A stretch of DNA of 64,000 bases. It comes from Psococerastis gibbosa. Taxonomy: Eukaryota; Arthropoda; Insecta; Psocodea; Psocidae. The notes beneath the pieces were generated by a model. That model searched no databases, had not been told where the DNA came from, and worked only from the letters and a program-made list of their open reading frames with translations. The translations under genes were made by a program, and so were the position numbers. Shown in pieces: positions 20,816-33,600 of this stretch (position 1 is the stretch's first letter; the number at the start of each line of letters is the position of its first letter). The DNA lies in the NCBI GenBank assembly GCA_963971405.1, contig OZ020490.1, positions 24,019,464-24,083,463 on the forward strand, read 5' to 3'.

Positions 20816-21594
20816 TCAATAAAGAAAATAACGGTTCGTAATCTTCTCCTTCAATCTGTGACCCCACGGGTCCACGCCACAATGGCATGTAATGCTTTGC
20901 ATCGATGCTTTCGCGTTAAAGCAGAAGTAACCTTCATTTAGGTTTCAAGTAAAAAAAAACCAAATGCTTTTGTATCGTGTATAATCATGACAAATGAATT
21001 TCAATTTTCATGCCATTTTTTTCTTCACTGTACCAATAACAATGATTAAAATTCGATTTGTTGTCTAGCAATAAGCACATGATCAACAGTTACAAGCAGT
21101 TAATTACCGCTAACTTATGTACTAATATGTTTAAACTAATCCTGATGCGTAAATTATGCAGTACACGAGTTCAACCAAGATAACGTGGCCCTATGAACCT
21201 TACCAATCTCGGGACAAGCGAGTAATGCACAAAAACGCAGCAGTACGTAAAAAACATATCATATTCCGTGACATTTTACAATTACATATAGACTATGGAG
21301 AAAAATAAAGCATAAATGCACTTACTGATAGGAAATGAAGAATTTGTTACGACAATTTTGTAACGGATCAACTAAGAACCGTGTCATTTCATACAGTGGC
21401 TACCTATGAACTCATAAACCAGACATGGAGACTACGTGAAGGTGGCCGGTTATTCCAGGTATTTAGACTTTTTCAAGTGTAAGCATTGTGTGTTTTTTTG
21501 CAGGACAATCTAAATCACAACAGCCCACCGAAATGAGCTTATTGGATTAAAATAAAGATTCCTGTTCATTATAAACACATTTTTTGGAATGACC
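20816..21594. other. Convergent intergenic stretch between the NIPA gene and NXF1
   Basis: AT-rich, with no ORF or repeat that I recognise. AATAAA at about 20820 (plus) and 21551 (plus) could serve rightward transcripts. Confidence 0.4.
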
Positions 21595-21600
21595 TTTATT
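21595..21600 (-). terminator. NXF1 poly(A) signal
   Basis: AATAAA read on the minus strand, 93 bases after the NXF1 stop codon, a normal distance for the cleavage signal of a short 3' UTR. Confidence 0.6.
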
Positions 21601-21692
21601 GTGGCCACCATAAAACCTAGCCCCGCCTATATACATAACATAACAGTGACAAGCAATTCACAAGTTATAAACTAGAGTCTTTGAAAAGTCCA

Positions 21693-24600
21693 TTAGACGA
21701 CACCACTTTTGACGAAGGCTTCTGGAGGAACAACACCGCGCTTCTGAAGTTCTTCGAAGGTCGATAACGCTCGATGATAATCCCACGACGTCTCTTCCAG
21801 ACACCTGCACAACAAAAAAACAACTTAAATTTTAAGCAGTTACGACTGAAGGCAGGTTAAGCACTACATACTGTCCTCCAAATGGAGGCTTCTTTCCACA
21901 ATAAAGTTCGTTAATAATGGTCGAATCAGCCAAATAATCTTCCCTATAATGTAACTTATCGAACAGCCAAGCCATGGACTGCAATGGTATAAACATAATT
22001 TAAAAACTTTAAACAATAAAAAAATAGATTTGCGTTTTTTCTTAACTTAAGGAAATTTACATGGTTTCATAACCAAACGATGCGCCTTCATCTAAAGACA
22101 CAAAAACTCGAAAACAGTTTTGGTTAGCTACATAAAAGACCGATTAAATTATTTTACGTTGGTACTATCCTGCTATAGTTTAGTCACTAGGATAGTTCTA
22201 CCTCATCGATTGGCTCCAACTCGGAAACCCTTCTTGGTTATATTGATCCATTAAAGTTATCGTGTATAAAAGCACTGCTAGAATAAGCAATAAGACTCAC
22301 TTTCGTGACCAGTCCATATTCATGCCAGTTTGCGCCGCCACCGCCTGCACCATCTGAATTTGTATGGAGGGGTCCAAAGCGGAGGCCACAGGTGAGGACG
22401 CAGCCGAAGAGGGAGCTATGGCTGGTTTAGGAGGTTCAGTCTTGAAGGCAACCTGCAGATAAAATTAACCATAAGTTAGAGCCCTATTTATTGATGAGAT
22501 TTAGCCCGTCCTTGGCACGCAATTGTTGGATGTGGATATCTCAAACCATACTATGTTCTCTGTGAATGTGGCGATATTCAAACCAACCTACTCCAATGTC
22601 GAAGGGTTCCAAGTGGCTGATCTTTGGAGGGATGGCACTTCAGCATTTGACTTAGCCCAGTTATGGGTGCTAAGACTTTGACATTTATTAAATTTTTAAC
22701 ATTGAATTTTAATATGTCGTAGTTTTTGAACCTTTTTATTGTACTTGACGTTTGGACACGACTAACTAATGTAAGTACCCAATTGTTCATAGCAATTTAG
22801 ATTTGAGTTTCGCAGACTAGAGAATTGATGTTAGTGTAGGTGGTTTACAATCTTGTAAAAAACTGCCACACTTTACATGCCAGAGACTGACATACTGTAG
22901 ACACATTTCAAATTTTTTTCAAATTTCAAATTCAAGTTCAAATGACATCTGCCATCTAGACTAGACGTGTTACCTATTAGCTCCCGATTTTATTCTATTT
23001 TTAGCAGTAAAAGTTAAAGTTTCTGTTCGAAATTTCTCCAAAGTGTTCCGTGTAGTTTCCTTTACCGATATACGGTGTGATTTTGTGATTACTAATTTGG
23101 AACTATAGTTAAAAGTAAAAAACAGTTGTGAAAATTGAGATATTTCGGTAATCAGCTGAGTTTGACAGATTCAAACAAGTCGTGCGCAGCATAAGAAGAC
23201 CACTTCAATACAATTAGGACGCACTGTAAGTCGCCTTCTTCTTACACTTAGCACAGTGCAGCACATAAACTTAGACAAGTTGCTTTTCCTTCTGACCAGC
23301 TGGTTTTGACACTTGAGCTATCCTGTACACCTGTTTCTAACACGATTCTTAGTGATTTGTTTGCAAAATGAATTGCTCAAGGTGCAAGGAACTGGTTAGG
23401 GAGGAGGACTGTCCAACCTGCGTGGCGTGTAAGGGAATATATCACTTTGATTGCTCCATCCAGGAGACAGCTTGGAAAAAGTACCGTAAACAGAGAAAAG
23501 CAGAATGGAAGTGCGCACGGTGCCGCGAAGCTTCTGGAACAACCGTTGGGGACTCTGAGAATGACGATAAAGATAGAAGAGAGAATAACGAAGAAGATTT
23601 GGAAAACGTGACTGCGGGCAAAGTGTACCAGTTATTTCAACTAATAAGAAAAGACATGCAAAGAAACCATGACGAGACCAGTAAAAAACTAATGGATCTG
23701 GAAAAAAGCTACTCCTTCCTCTCAGATAAATATGATGAACTTCATAAGAAACTAAGTGAGATTACGAACTTGGAATCGAAGATAACAAAACTAGAAGCTG
23801 AGAAAGAGAGACACAACAACCAGATATTTCAAATGCATAGCAAAAACATAAGCTTATTTCTTCCCAGCAATTTGGATTCCAAAAAAACAAGGGAACAACG
23901 GAAGCAATATGAGACCTAATAAATGAATTAAGTGATATTTCTAACAAGAAACAATACAGTCTTTGCATCCTAAATGACTTAAAAAAAGGTTTTGACACTA
24001 TTTCCCACAGTATACTACTTAAAAAAATGGAGAAACTAGGGCTCAGAGGGCAAGTCCACACTTTGCTAACCAGTTACCTGACTAATCGAAAACAAAAAAC
24101 AAAAACGTTACCTAGTTCTGACAAATGCATTTGTTTTAGCGATGAAGATACCGTTACGTGTGGCATACCCCAAGGCACGGTACTTGGACCATTTTGCTTC
24201 AATTTAATCTTAAATAATTTATTAACCTTAAAACTAAGTAGCAAAATAAATGCATTTGCGGATGATACGATACTAATATGCAGAGGCTCCACAAGAGCCG
24301 AGCTATATGAGTCTGCAAACAATGATCTGAAAATTGTAAAATCATGGATGAATGACAATTTACTTACTCTAAACTTAAAAAAAACGTATTATATAGAGTT
24401 CACTAATTCACAAACCAACATACAAACTGACAAATACCGAATTGAGGGAATCCAAAGAGTAGATAGCGCAAAATATCTTGGTTTGATAATAGACAAAAAA
24501 CTAAACTGGCAGGAACAAATTAATACCCTTATATTGAAACTTAGAAAATCTATTTACAAATTCGTCCAAGTTAGGAATATAGTTGATGAACACTTACTGA

Positions 24601-27600
24601 GAGCCATATACTTTGCTTTAATACAGTCACACTTACAATATGGGATTATAGCATGGGGGGCTTCATATAAAAATGAACTTGAACGGCTAATTAAAATTCA
24701 AAAGAAAATCCTTAAAATTATGTACAAAAAGCCTAAATTATTCCCCACTGAAGAGCTTTTTCATATTGCCGAAGTCCCAACCATCAATAAAATATTTACC
24801 AAACAATCTCTAATACAGTTATACAAAAATAAGCTTTTAGGCCTGCATCCCGAAGTCTCCCACGAACATGGCACAAGATATAAAGAGAGAAAACCCCTAC
24901 TGCACGAAAAACCAAGAACAAGTAAAACTAAAAATACAGCGCAATACAAGGCACTCTCTATCTATAATGATCTGCCCAGAAACTTGAAGGATGGTAAAAG
25001 CCTACGAGTATTTATAACCAAAGCTTCCCAGCACTTGAATCTCTTTTAAGAATATGTAATTTTCAACTCCCCCCCCCCCCTCCTCTTCCAATAAGATTCC
25101 ATTCATTCATTTACTTATTTCAATTCTTTTCAATATTAAACTAATCAGCATCAAGGACAATTTTATTGAGTGCACTGTGAACTTTTAGAAAATAAGCAAC
25201 TAACCTAACCTAACGTAATCTTTAATTAACTTTATTTTTAAGCTTGACTAACATCCCTTTAACTAGCCACGCACGGCCTTGGCCTGTGGCAATACCTATG
25301 TATCACTATGTAATGTTTATGGGACTGAATAAATATAATAATAATTTAATTCGTATGTTTGAGACTTTGGGTTCTAATCCCGTTCCCGTTCAAATTTTCA
25401 TACAATTCTTTCTTTAGGCGGGGTTTCCACATACGTCAATCGTCAATGAGAAATATGAAATTGAAGGACATTTCAATTTTTCATTGATACACTACATTCC
25501 ACATGTTTTTCCACTATTGACAGTTTTCTTCTATTGAAACGTATGCGCCAAATTTTTGAAATTTGTTTGCATTTGTTTTTTGAAATTTTGTTTGTATTTG
25601 TTTTCTTCGTACACTTATTATTTTTAATAAAACCTAATAGTAGTAGGAGATCCGAAGTAAGATCGACCTTCACCGATCTGTTTAATGGATGAAAACTGTT
25701 TTATAAACAATCTATTAAAATATTTGTACTTAACATATTCCATGACGCCATTTTAGTTTGTTATTGTTTGCAGCGCGTGATTTTACTCTATGATCATTGA
25801 TCAATTTTAACAATGGCATAGAGTAAAATTGAAATGTCCTTCAATTTCATATTTCTCATTGACGATTGACGTATGTGGAAACCCCGCCTTAATACTGTAG
25901 ATATCGACAATTTTCCAACAGAAACCAACTACCAAAATAAAAACATCATGCTTGTTTACATGAAGTTTGAGTATTTTATACTCGCTTTGTGGAGAAATAA
26001 TGTTTGAGTTTAGCTTACCATATTAGTATTATTATTATAATTAAAGTAATTTACACTTAACTTAACCAAGTCTTATATCTGTTATTAGTTGCCGCAGTGA
26101 ACAGCCACAACTTTACTTCCCAGAGGCTGAGATATTGTAGTAGATGCAGGTATATTAATGTCGCATGTTTGTTATCATATAGCAAGGCCCCCAACCATCC
26201 AATTTTTAAAATCTTGATTTTCTCCACTAACCACCAAAATTACAGATACTACTGTGCTGGCTTAATTAGGCACTATCAGCCCAGGGGGACTCTTGGCCGC
26301 TCTGACAATTTCCCTCCATCTTTGTCGATCCTCAGCAGCCACTGTTCAATCTGCTGCCTCGACGCCAACTCGAGCCTCCTGAAACTGGTCCGCCAATCTT
26401 CGCCTAGGTCTTCCTCTTGGCCTTCTTCAGAGGGGGATTGCTTTCCACACGGCCTTTGGGGGCCTGTAGTCCGGCATCCGGGGCACATGTCCTATTCATT
26501 GTTGCCTTTTTGCTCTAAGATATTCAATGACGCTGAGGGCATTGTAGAGCCGATGAATTTCGGCGTTGCATCGGATTCGCTAGACCCCGTTGATGATTGT
26601 ACCTCCAAAGTTCCAGCGGAGCATTTTATTTTCGAAAACCGGAAGCATTCTCCGGTCCCGATCAGTCAAAAGTAAAAAATGTAAAAGCATATTTTTCCAT
26701 TTCAATCAAAACTTACTTCTATTTGCTCTTCGGATGCATTTGTGATGAAGAGTATGTCATTTACGATGCAGAATCCAGTTCCGACCGGAACGATCAAAAA
26801 AGTTCGGGAAAAATGACGGAGAGGCCAGTTGGACGGTGAGCCGCTGCCTTTCTCCCGGAATAATCCGGTCACGGACAAATTTATGAGAACAGGCTGAAAG
26901 AAGAGTAAATCAAGAATAATAATAGGAAAAACTATAGTAAAAGGGAAAGCCGGCCGCCATACCAAGTTGAATCCAGCGGACCAGAGCAGGTTCAAAGCTG
27001 CAGATAACTTGGTCGTGTGCATAGTGCCGGTAGGGAAACATGGTAGGACTTGCCCTGGTCACCTCCGAACTAATCGTGTGACTTGACTGTGTTTCCCAAG
27101 TGGTTCGGAATCCACTATAATCAGGAGGTCCACTGTCCTATGGGCTGGCATAGGACAGTCAAGTCGGAGTCGCTCTATGGGCCCAAATATGAGGCCTAAG
27201 TCGTTATTTACCCGACGAAAACTACTACTACTACATAGTAAAAGGGAGCTCCTGAGCAAGGCTAGCGGCGTCCTAGGGTCTTTACGACGAAATCAGGCCA
27301 GCCTCGTTGTCCAGGGCGCTCCCCATAGCAGTTTGCTAACTAAAACTCTTTAATTAAAATTAAACGTAAGTAGGGAAACCGTAGCTAATGTCTCAAAATA
27401 TGAAGTAAAACCCGATATGAAGACGTGAAACAGAGCCAAAGATTAACAGTATCCTACAGACTCGCACCGGTACTTGTTTAACTGTGACTTATGATTGTAT
27501 TGTGTCAATGGTCTTGCTTTTAGCTGGTGTAGGACATAGGTTGACATCGACGAAAGAAATTGATATGCTACGTAGAAAATTGGCACCCCAAAAATTAATA

Positions 27601-30600
27601 CTTATTATTTTTATTTCATTTACTTAGCAAATGATTAAATACTGAGTCCATTCAATTTGCATTAAATTTAATATCGCCTTCTGCACGTAATAATCAATGG
27701 GAAGATAGGACCGGCAGAAGAGGAACATCCGGGTTGAAAAACTTCGGACAGTGGCCTGGTAAAAGCGCGACTTGGCTTTTGAGAGCAACAGTCTCCATGG
27801 TCCAAATTGCCATGATGCCAATCTTCGATAGAAGCGTAATTTAAAAATAAGTTATTCGGTTTTTAATTTTTTTGCGTTTTCCATGAATTTTATATTGCGT
27901 GAAATTTTAGTCCCCAATAATTTCCACGGAAGGACTACAGTACCATAAATTTTAAAATACCCTATTATATGGTGCATGAAGTAGTCTTCTACAACTCGAA
28001 TAGACTCAATCTTAAAAATATTTATGGATTAAATTAAATGTCAATAAAAACAGGCTCAGTGAGTCATGTTTATCTTGGGACAGGTTACCACATATTCGGT
28101 AACTACGACGTAGAAAATTGACATCCCAAAATTGAATACTTTTCATTTTTTATTTCATTAACTCAGCAAGTTATTAAAAATTTGGCTCATTTAAGTTGTA
28201 GGAGACTACTTCGTGATTCATATAATCAGGTATTTTTACTTTTCGGTTTTGCAGTGGAATAGATAAAAAAAATCACTGAACTTACCGTAAATAACGTGAG
28301 GTCGACTGCGAATGATAACAAGTCGTGTTCTGTACGCGGAAACCTTGAGAGAAAATCAACGATGGCGGATCTGCCTCTTTTTAGTAGATTCCGCCTGTGA
28401 TTGTAATGATTTATGCGAAGAAGATTCCTTGAATCTGTTATGTACATGTTTAACCTGAAACACAAATTAATCAAATCAAATATATTTATTTACTTTTTGC
28501 TTTCCAATTTAAACGTAGTATAAGGAAAGCATTGTGATGGTCGAAATTTTCGATTTCGAGATTTCAACGGATTTACACGTTTGGAGGTCCCAGGAACCCA
28601 AAAAAATTTTTTACGAAATGTCTGTCTGTCGCTCTGGCTGTATGTCTGTCTGTTCGTCGATTTCCAGGCAAACTACTCGGTCGATTTTGATGAAATTCGG
28701 CATTTAGGTTCACAAAAATCATACCTCGGGACCATTTTTTTTATTTTGGGTTAACTCAATTTGGGGACGGTTTTATTCTCAAAAAACTCATAAAAAACGT
28801 CTAAAAAATTATTTCTCAAAAACGGCTCCAACGATTTCTTTTAAATTCTCAAATGTTGACAAAATGCGGGGGGTCACTTGCCCCTTGATAGTTTGCTTCT
28901 GGGGTAAAAAAATAAAAATAACTCAATTTTCATGAAAAATGACTAAAAAATAATTTATCTGCTAAACCTTTCGATCGCTGATTTCAACCTTCAGTCATGT
29001 TTTAGGTGTTAAATTGAGTAACGAAACAGGTTGCTTTCGCAAAAAACATTTTGGTTTTGGTGAAAAAAATTTTTTAAAAAAAATCATAGAAAATTCACGG
29101 TCAAACGCATTACCTGCCCTGCCATTATTACTGTATGGTAATGTGTTGGTCTGACCTATCTAGAATTAACCTCACCTCCAATGACGTCAGGTAGACAACC
29201 CCCCCCTCCCCCCCCCCCAGATATCAAAAATTTAGCCATAGGAAAATTATTTACCACGAAATTAATAATTTTCTCTAATACTAATTGATAAATTGGAAAG
29301 CATGTTCGAGTAAACTCGGACCGGTTCTTTTCTTGTAAAATTTGTTAACTTTTGATGTTCAGAGGGGCACCTTTGGGCATTCCCGTGATGGGCCCCTCAA
29401 TCTGATCCTAAAATCAAATCGTCCTAAAATTACTCCTAAAATAAAATTAAAATGAAAATAGAAAAAATGTTAAGTTTAAAAAATTACAATTAAAGAATAA
29501 AACTAATTACACCGTGAACGAATTACTTTAAAGGTTTATTTATATTTATATTTATTATGCACTGACTTATGGAATGAAATTTAGATTTGGCTTACACGTA
29601 GGACCCTCACATTCATAACTTCAGTTTTTATGGTGCGCGGCACCTTGCACGTGTTAGTTATTATTTTTAGGGGCTTTTTATGGATCTAGGTCTACTTATA
29701 GTGGCCAGTGACCCATGGGTCCCTTGTCCAATGGCAATGACCCCATGGATTTCGGACATTACTTGTATTGTTTCCGTATGGGTTTTTGGCCATTGGCAAA
29801 CTGGTATACGCTCTCTATGTCAACCTACACCGGCTACAAGCGATAATGGACAAGCTGTAACAAGCTTACCATTGGCGCAGTGTAACAGGTGAAAAAATGA
29901 CTTAACCAACTACAGATACGAGTTACGGTCATCTGCATTATCGGGTGTTAGACCTCAACTCCTCACATTACGTACTACGGGCATCCTTGTGGCCTTGCCC
30001 CTCCCCTGAATAGTCACTAACAATTCGTCACAGGTTGCCATCTTCCCCTCTCTTTGTGTGTCCCCACCATACTAATATCCCTCTGATTTTTTTGGGAGCT
30101 ACCTGCATCACCGCTCGGTTGCCTTCGTTCCTTCTCATGTACGTTAGCTTATAACCGAAATTAGAGGATATCACGTGGAGGTTACCTCTTCAAACAAAGG
30201 TAATTTAATGTCAGTGTTGTATATATACCATATAATACTGCATTGTACGTTAGATTATCCCTGAATGAGTGGGGCAACACTCACTTCTCTGCATAATGTA
30301 TATAGCAATTCCATGCTTACCTTGGGCCGGGCGGGAAAGATTTAGGCACTGACATGGAGAATTTTGCATTCTCGTCGTAAGCTTGTGCAAGGTCGCTTTT
30401 ATTATCTAAAAAAATTACATGCTTAATTAGAAACGAATGCATAACCATCATTGTTTCCCGGACAGGAGCAGAAACGCCAAAATGCCTCCATATAGTCTAA
30501 GCTAGGCTTTATCGTAAATCTTTTGCATCAAGCAACCGCCACTGGTTTACAACCAACTAATCATGAGCAAAAAACTATTTTTAGATTTCTGTAGCTAGCA

Positions 30601-33600
30601 CCTCTTGTTCACATCCTTCCTACATTAATTTTGTTCTTTCTTTTCTTCTACTTTTTTTCTTAGAAAATGCTACGTACTACCGTTAATAATATGCATAATA
30701 ATATAATATTGTTATTCTAATTGTACTGCTCATTAGTCCTCCTATTACACATGTCACTCCCCTAATGCTCAACCGAATGGTTCTATTAGGGGAAGCCCAC
30801 TGTTTCAATTCGTATATGCTGCACGTGGTCCATACTTGTTATTACTAAATTATGGGATATAGAATTTAGAGTTCATATGTTTTTTATGATGTTGGTTAAT
30901 TGAATACAAATTTTCTTTCTTTCTTTCTTATTCGGCTCATATTCTTTACAGCTAAAACAGCTGACGTGCGTGTAAGCGAACAATATCCGTTTTTGCTGTC
31001 CTGTGGACAAGAGGATCGACTCAAATATCAGAAAATCTTAACCCATGCATTAAGCATTGGATAGCAATTTCTGGAGAGTAATGACTCAATGTGTGGAAGA
31101 GTACGGGGCTGAAGCTCGCCTAAAATGAAGTCGTATTTCATTTCATTTTAAAAATATGCTTGCTTTATAATGGGCCGTATTGTTCTATACAGTTTACAGT
31201 ACTGATAAATTAAATAAATTCTCTTATGTACTGCACGTGGAAATACAAGACAGTGATGAAAAGAAACGGTACAGATAGTCAGAGAACTTATTTGAAAAGC
31301 TTTTACCGAAAAGACTTACCGGAATCATAAATTTGAAAGTACTGCGACAGGAAAACCTTGACAAAGTCCCGCCCTTCCACGTGACAGACAAACGCAGCCT
31401 GAGGTGGGGGAAGCTTAATTTCGTCGCCAATGTCAAACGCTATGGCCGGTGCCAGCTCCACGTTGTCCTGAACAAGTATAAAATTGGTAAAAAAGGAAGC
31501 CACATATTTAAATTCAGATAGTTTGGAGACAGCACGAACAGCGGACAGGATAAGATGAGGCAGTTACAAAAGGGGAATCATAAAAAAATTAAAGTAGAAA
31601 TTACAACAGTCGAAGTAGTAGCGTGCTTTTACATGTGCGAGTTTCTACACACCTGGCGTTGCAACTCGACACAAGTACTTTAGTACTTACTAGGTGACTT
31701 AGTGAGGCGATTGAAACGGTTAATAATTTAATAAATTAATATTTCAATAATGTCCTGAAGGAGTTTTTATGAACCTATATGCCTACTTATAGTGGTCCAT
31801 TGTCCAATGCCAACGACCCCATGGATTGCGGAGAATTCTTATATTGTTTCCCTAAGAATTTTTGGCCATTAGCAAACTGGTCGTTTTTCGTCTTTGATGT
31901 CAATTTACACCGGCTACAGTCAGAATGGCGTACAGGTAACGACTCGGACTATCATCCAGAAGGTGACTGGTTCGAGTCCCACCCGAATGCCAAAATTTTC
32001 TAGTGGTACAATTATTTATCTTCTGACTACCATGCTTCGGAGGGCATGTAAAGCCGGCGGTCCCGGCAGTCTTCCCTGACTGTCGATAGGTTAAACAGGA
32101 GGCTGTTGATGCAATCTGAAAACTCCTGTACCACGGGTAGTACCACCCCGACACGAATTTACTTTACTTTTACCGGCTACAGTGAACAAGCTGAGACAAG
32201 CTTACCATTGTATCAGGCGAAAGCATGACTTAACCAAGTACAGATACGAGTCTTAGTAAAACAATAACGAAAAAAGCACTCACCAACTTTGTCAGCTTCG
32301 GGAAACGCTTTCGGATCTCGCTGTCAACAGATGTAAATCACAACGTAAGCAGTGCCTGTAACTTTAACTTCGAACAACATTAATAACCAAAAACAACCAG
32401 GGTACGTCTTAGGTTCAACTTTCAACATTTGGCTAAAAAAGATGCAGTTAAAGTGAGGTTGACTCATGGTTATGTATTATTATTATTATTTTTTTTTTTT
32501 TTTTTTGTAGTTCATAGCATATCATGAAAATTAAAAAAATTAATCAATAAATTTGAAAAAAAATTACCTTTTCAAAGAGAAAAAATTTGGACGGCAATAA
32601 ATTTTTAATAAGCCCCAAAATGTCAAAAAAAAAATTTAGTAATTAAAACGCAACGCACTTTGGGGCTTACGCGTTGCCTGTGTGTACGAAAATTAGCGAT
32701 CAAAAAATGCTAAAATATAATTTTATTAACCATTTCTGAATAAATAATTGGCAAACAAATTTTTCCTTCAGTCAAGTCACTTTTAACTCTTTCAATGTTA
32801 ACACAAAAGTTACCCTTGACCCGAAAAATTTCATTATGATTCAATGATTAAATTGACGCACATTTTCTCTATTTCTTAACATATTTTCCATATTGATTAG
32901 CATTTATTTCTGAAGACAAATTTCATTCATTGCAATTTCATTGAATCATACCGCAGGGTCAGCAAAATTAAACTGCCTTTCAACGAGTTATAAAGAATTA
33001 TATATTTTAGGGCAAACTTCTTATTTGTCTTTAAAATCGTTCAGTGCAGTACGGTGGAACCTGCACATTTTTCGGAAGGCAAACTGCACGCATATGCCTA
33101 TTTAACACATGGTTTCAATTGAGCATCGAACCTCATTTGAAAACATTTACCACTGTTGGAAGTAGTGATCATAGGCGAGGGCTTCAAGATTTTTTTTTTT
33201 GAATCATACTTCTGTCGTCCTTAAGGCATTCTCAGCCCCCTTTTTTTATAAATGGAAAACTTTTCTACTTGAATGCTGAGCCTAGTTGAGTGGTTTTTTA
33301 ATGGGGGGTTAAATGGGTCGGCAAGTTTGACACAACAGTGACGTAAATATTCGTTAAATTACCCATCCTAAAATGATGGGACTCAACAAATAATACTGCC
33401 AATAGCTTGGAGCATATAAGAGAGAAAGAAAAGGCAGTTACAATGCAATTGATACATGAGCATGTATGCAAGAGCGATTTGCCACCAAAAATCATAAATT
33501 AAAATATTACACCCCATAATGTAATAGCATTTAGATTTTAGAAGTCTATCCAGCATTTATAGTTTCAAGGGACTAATCGCCTTTTGCATACATGCTCCTT

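Larger units (their letters stand above)
22890..25350 (+). mobile_element. Internally deleted LINE in an NXF1 intron (antisense to NXF1)
   Basis: A non-LTR retrotransposon of CR1/Jockey-like type. It has a first ORF at 23368, reverse transcriptase at about 23850-25049, a 3' region with a C tract at about 25069-25080, and a terminal AATAAATATAATAATAAT tail near 25327-25345, typical of simple-repeat LINE ends. The endonuclease and the start of the polymerase are missing. The left limit is not defined by a target duplication that I can see. Confidence 0.8.
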
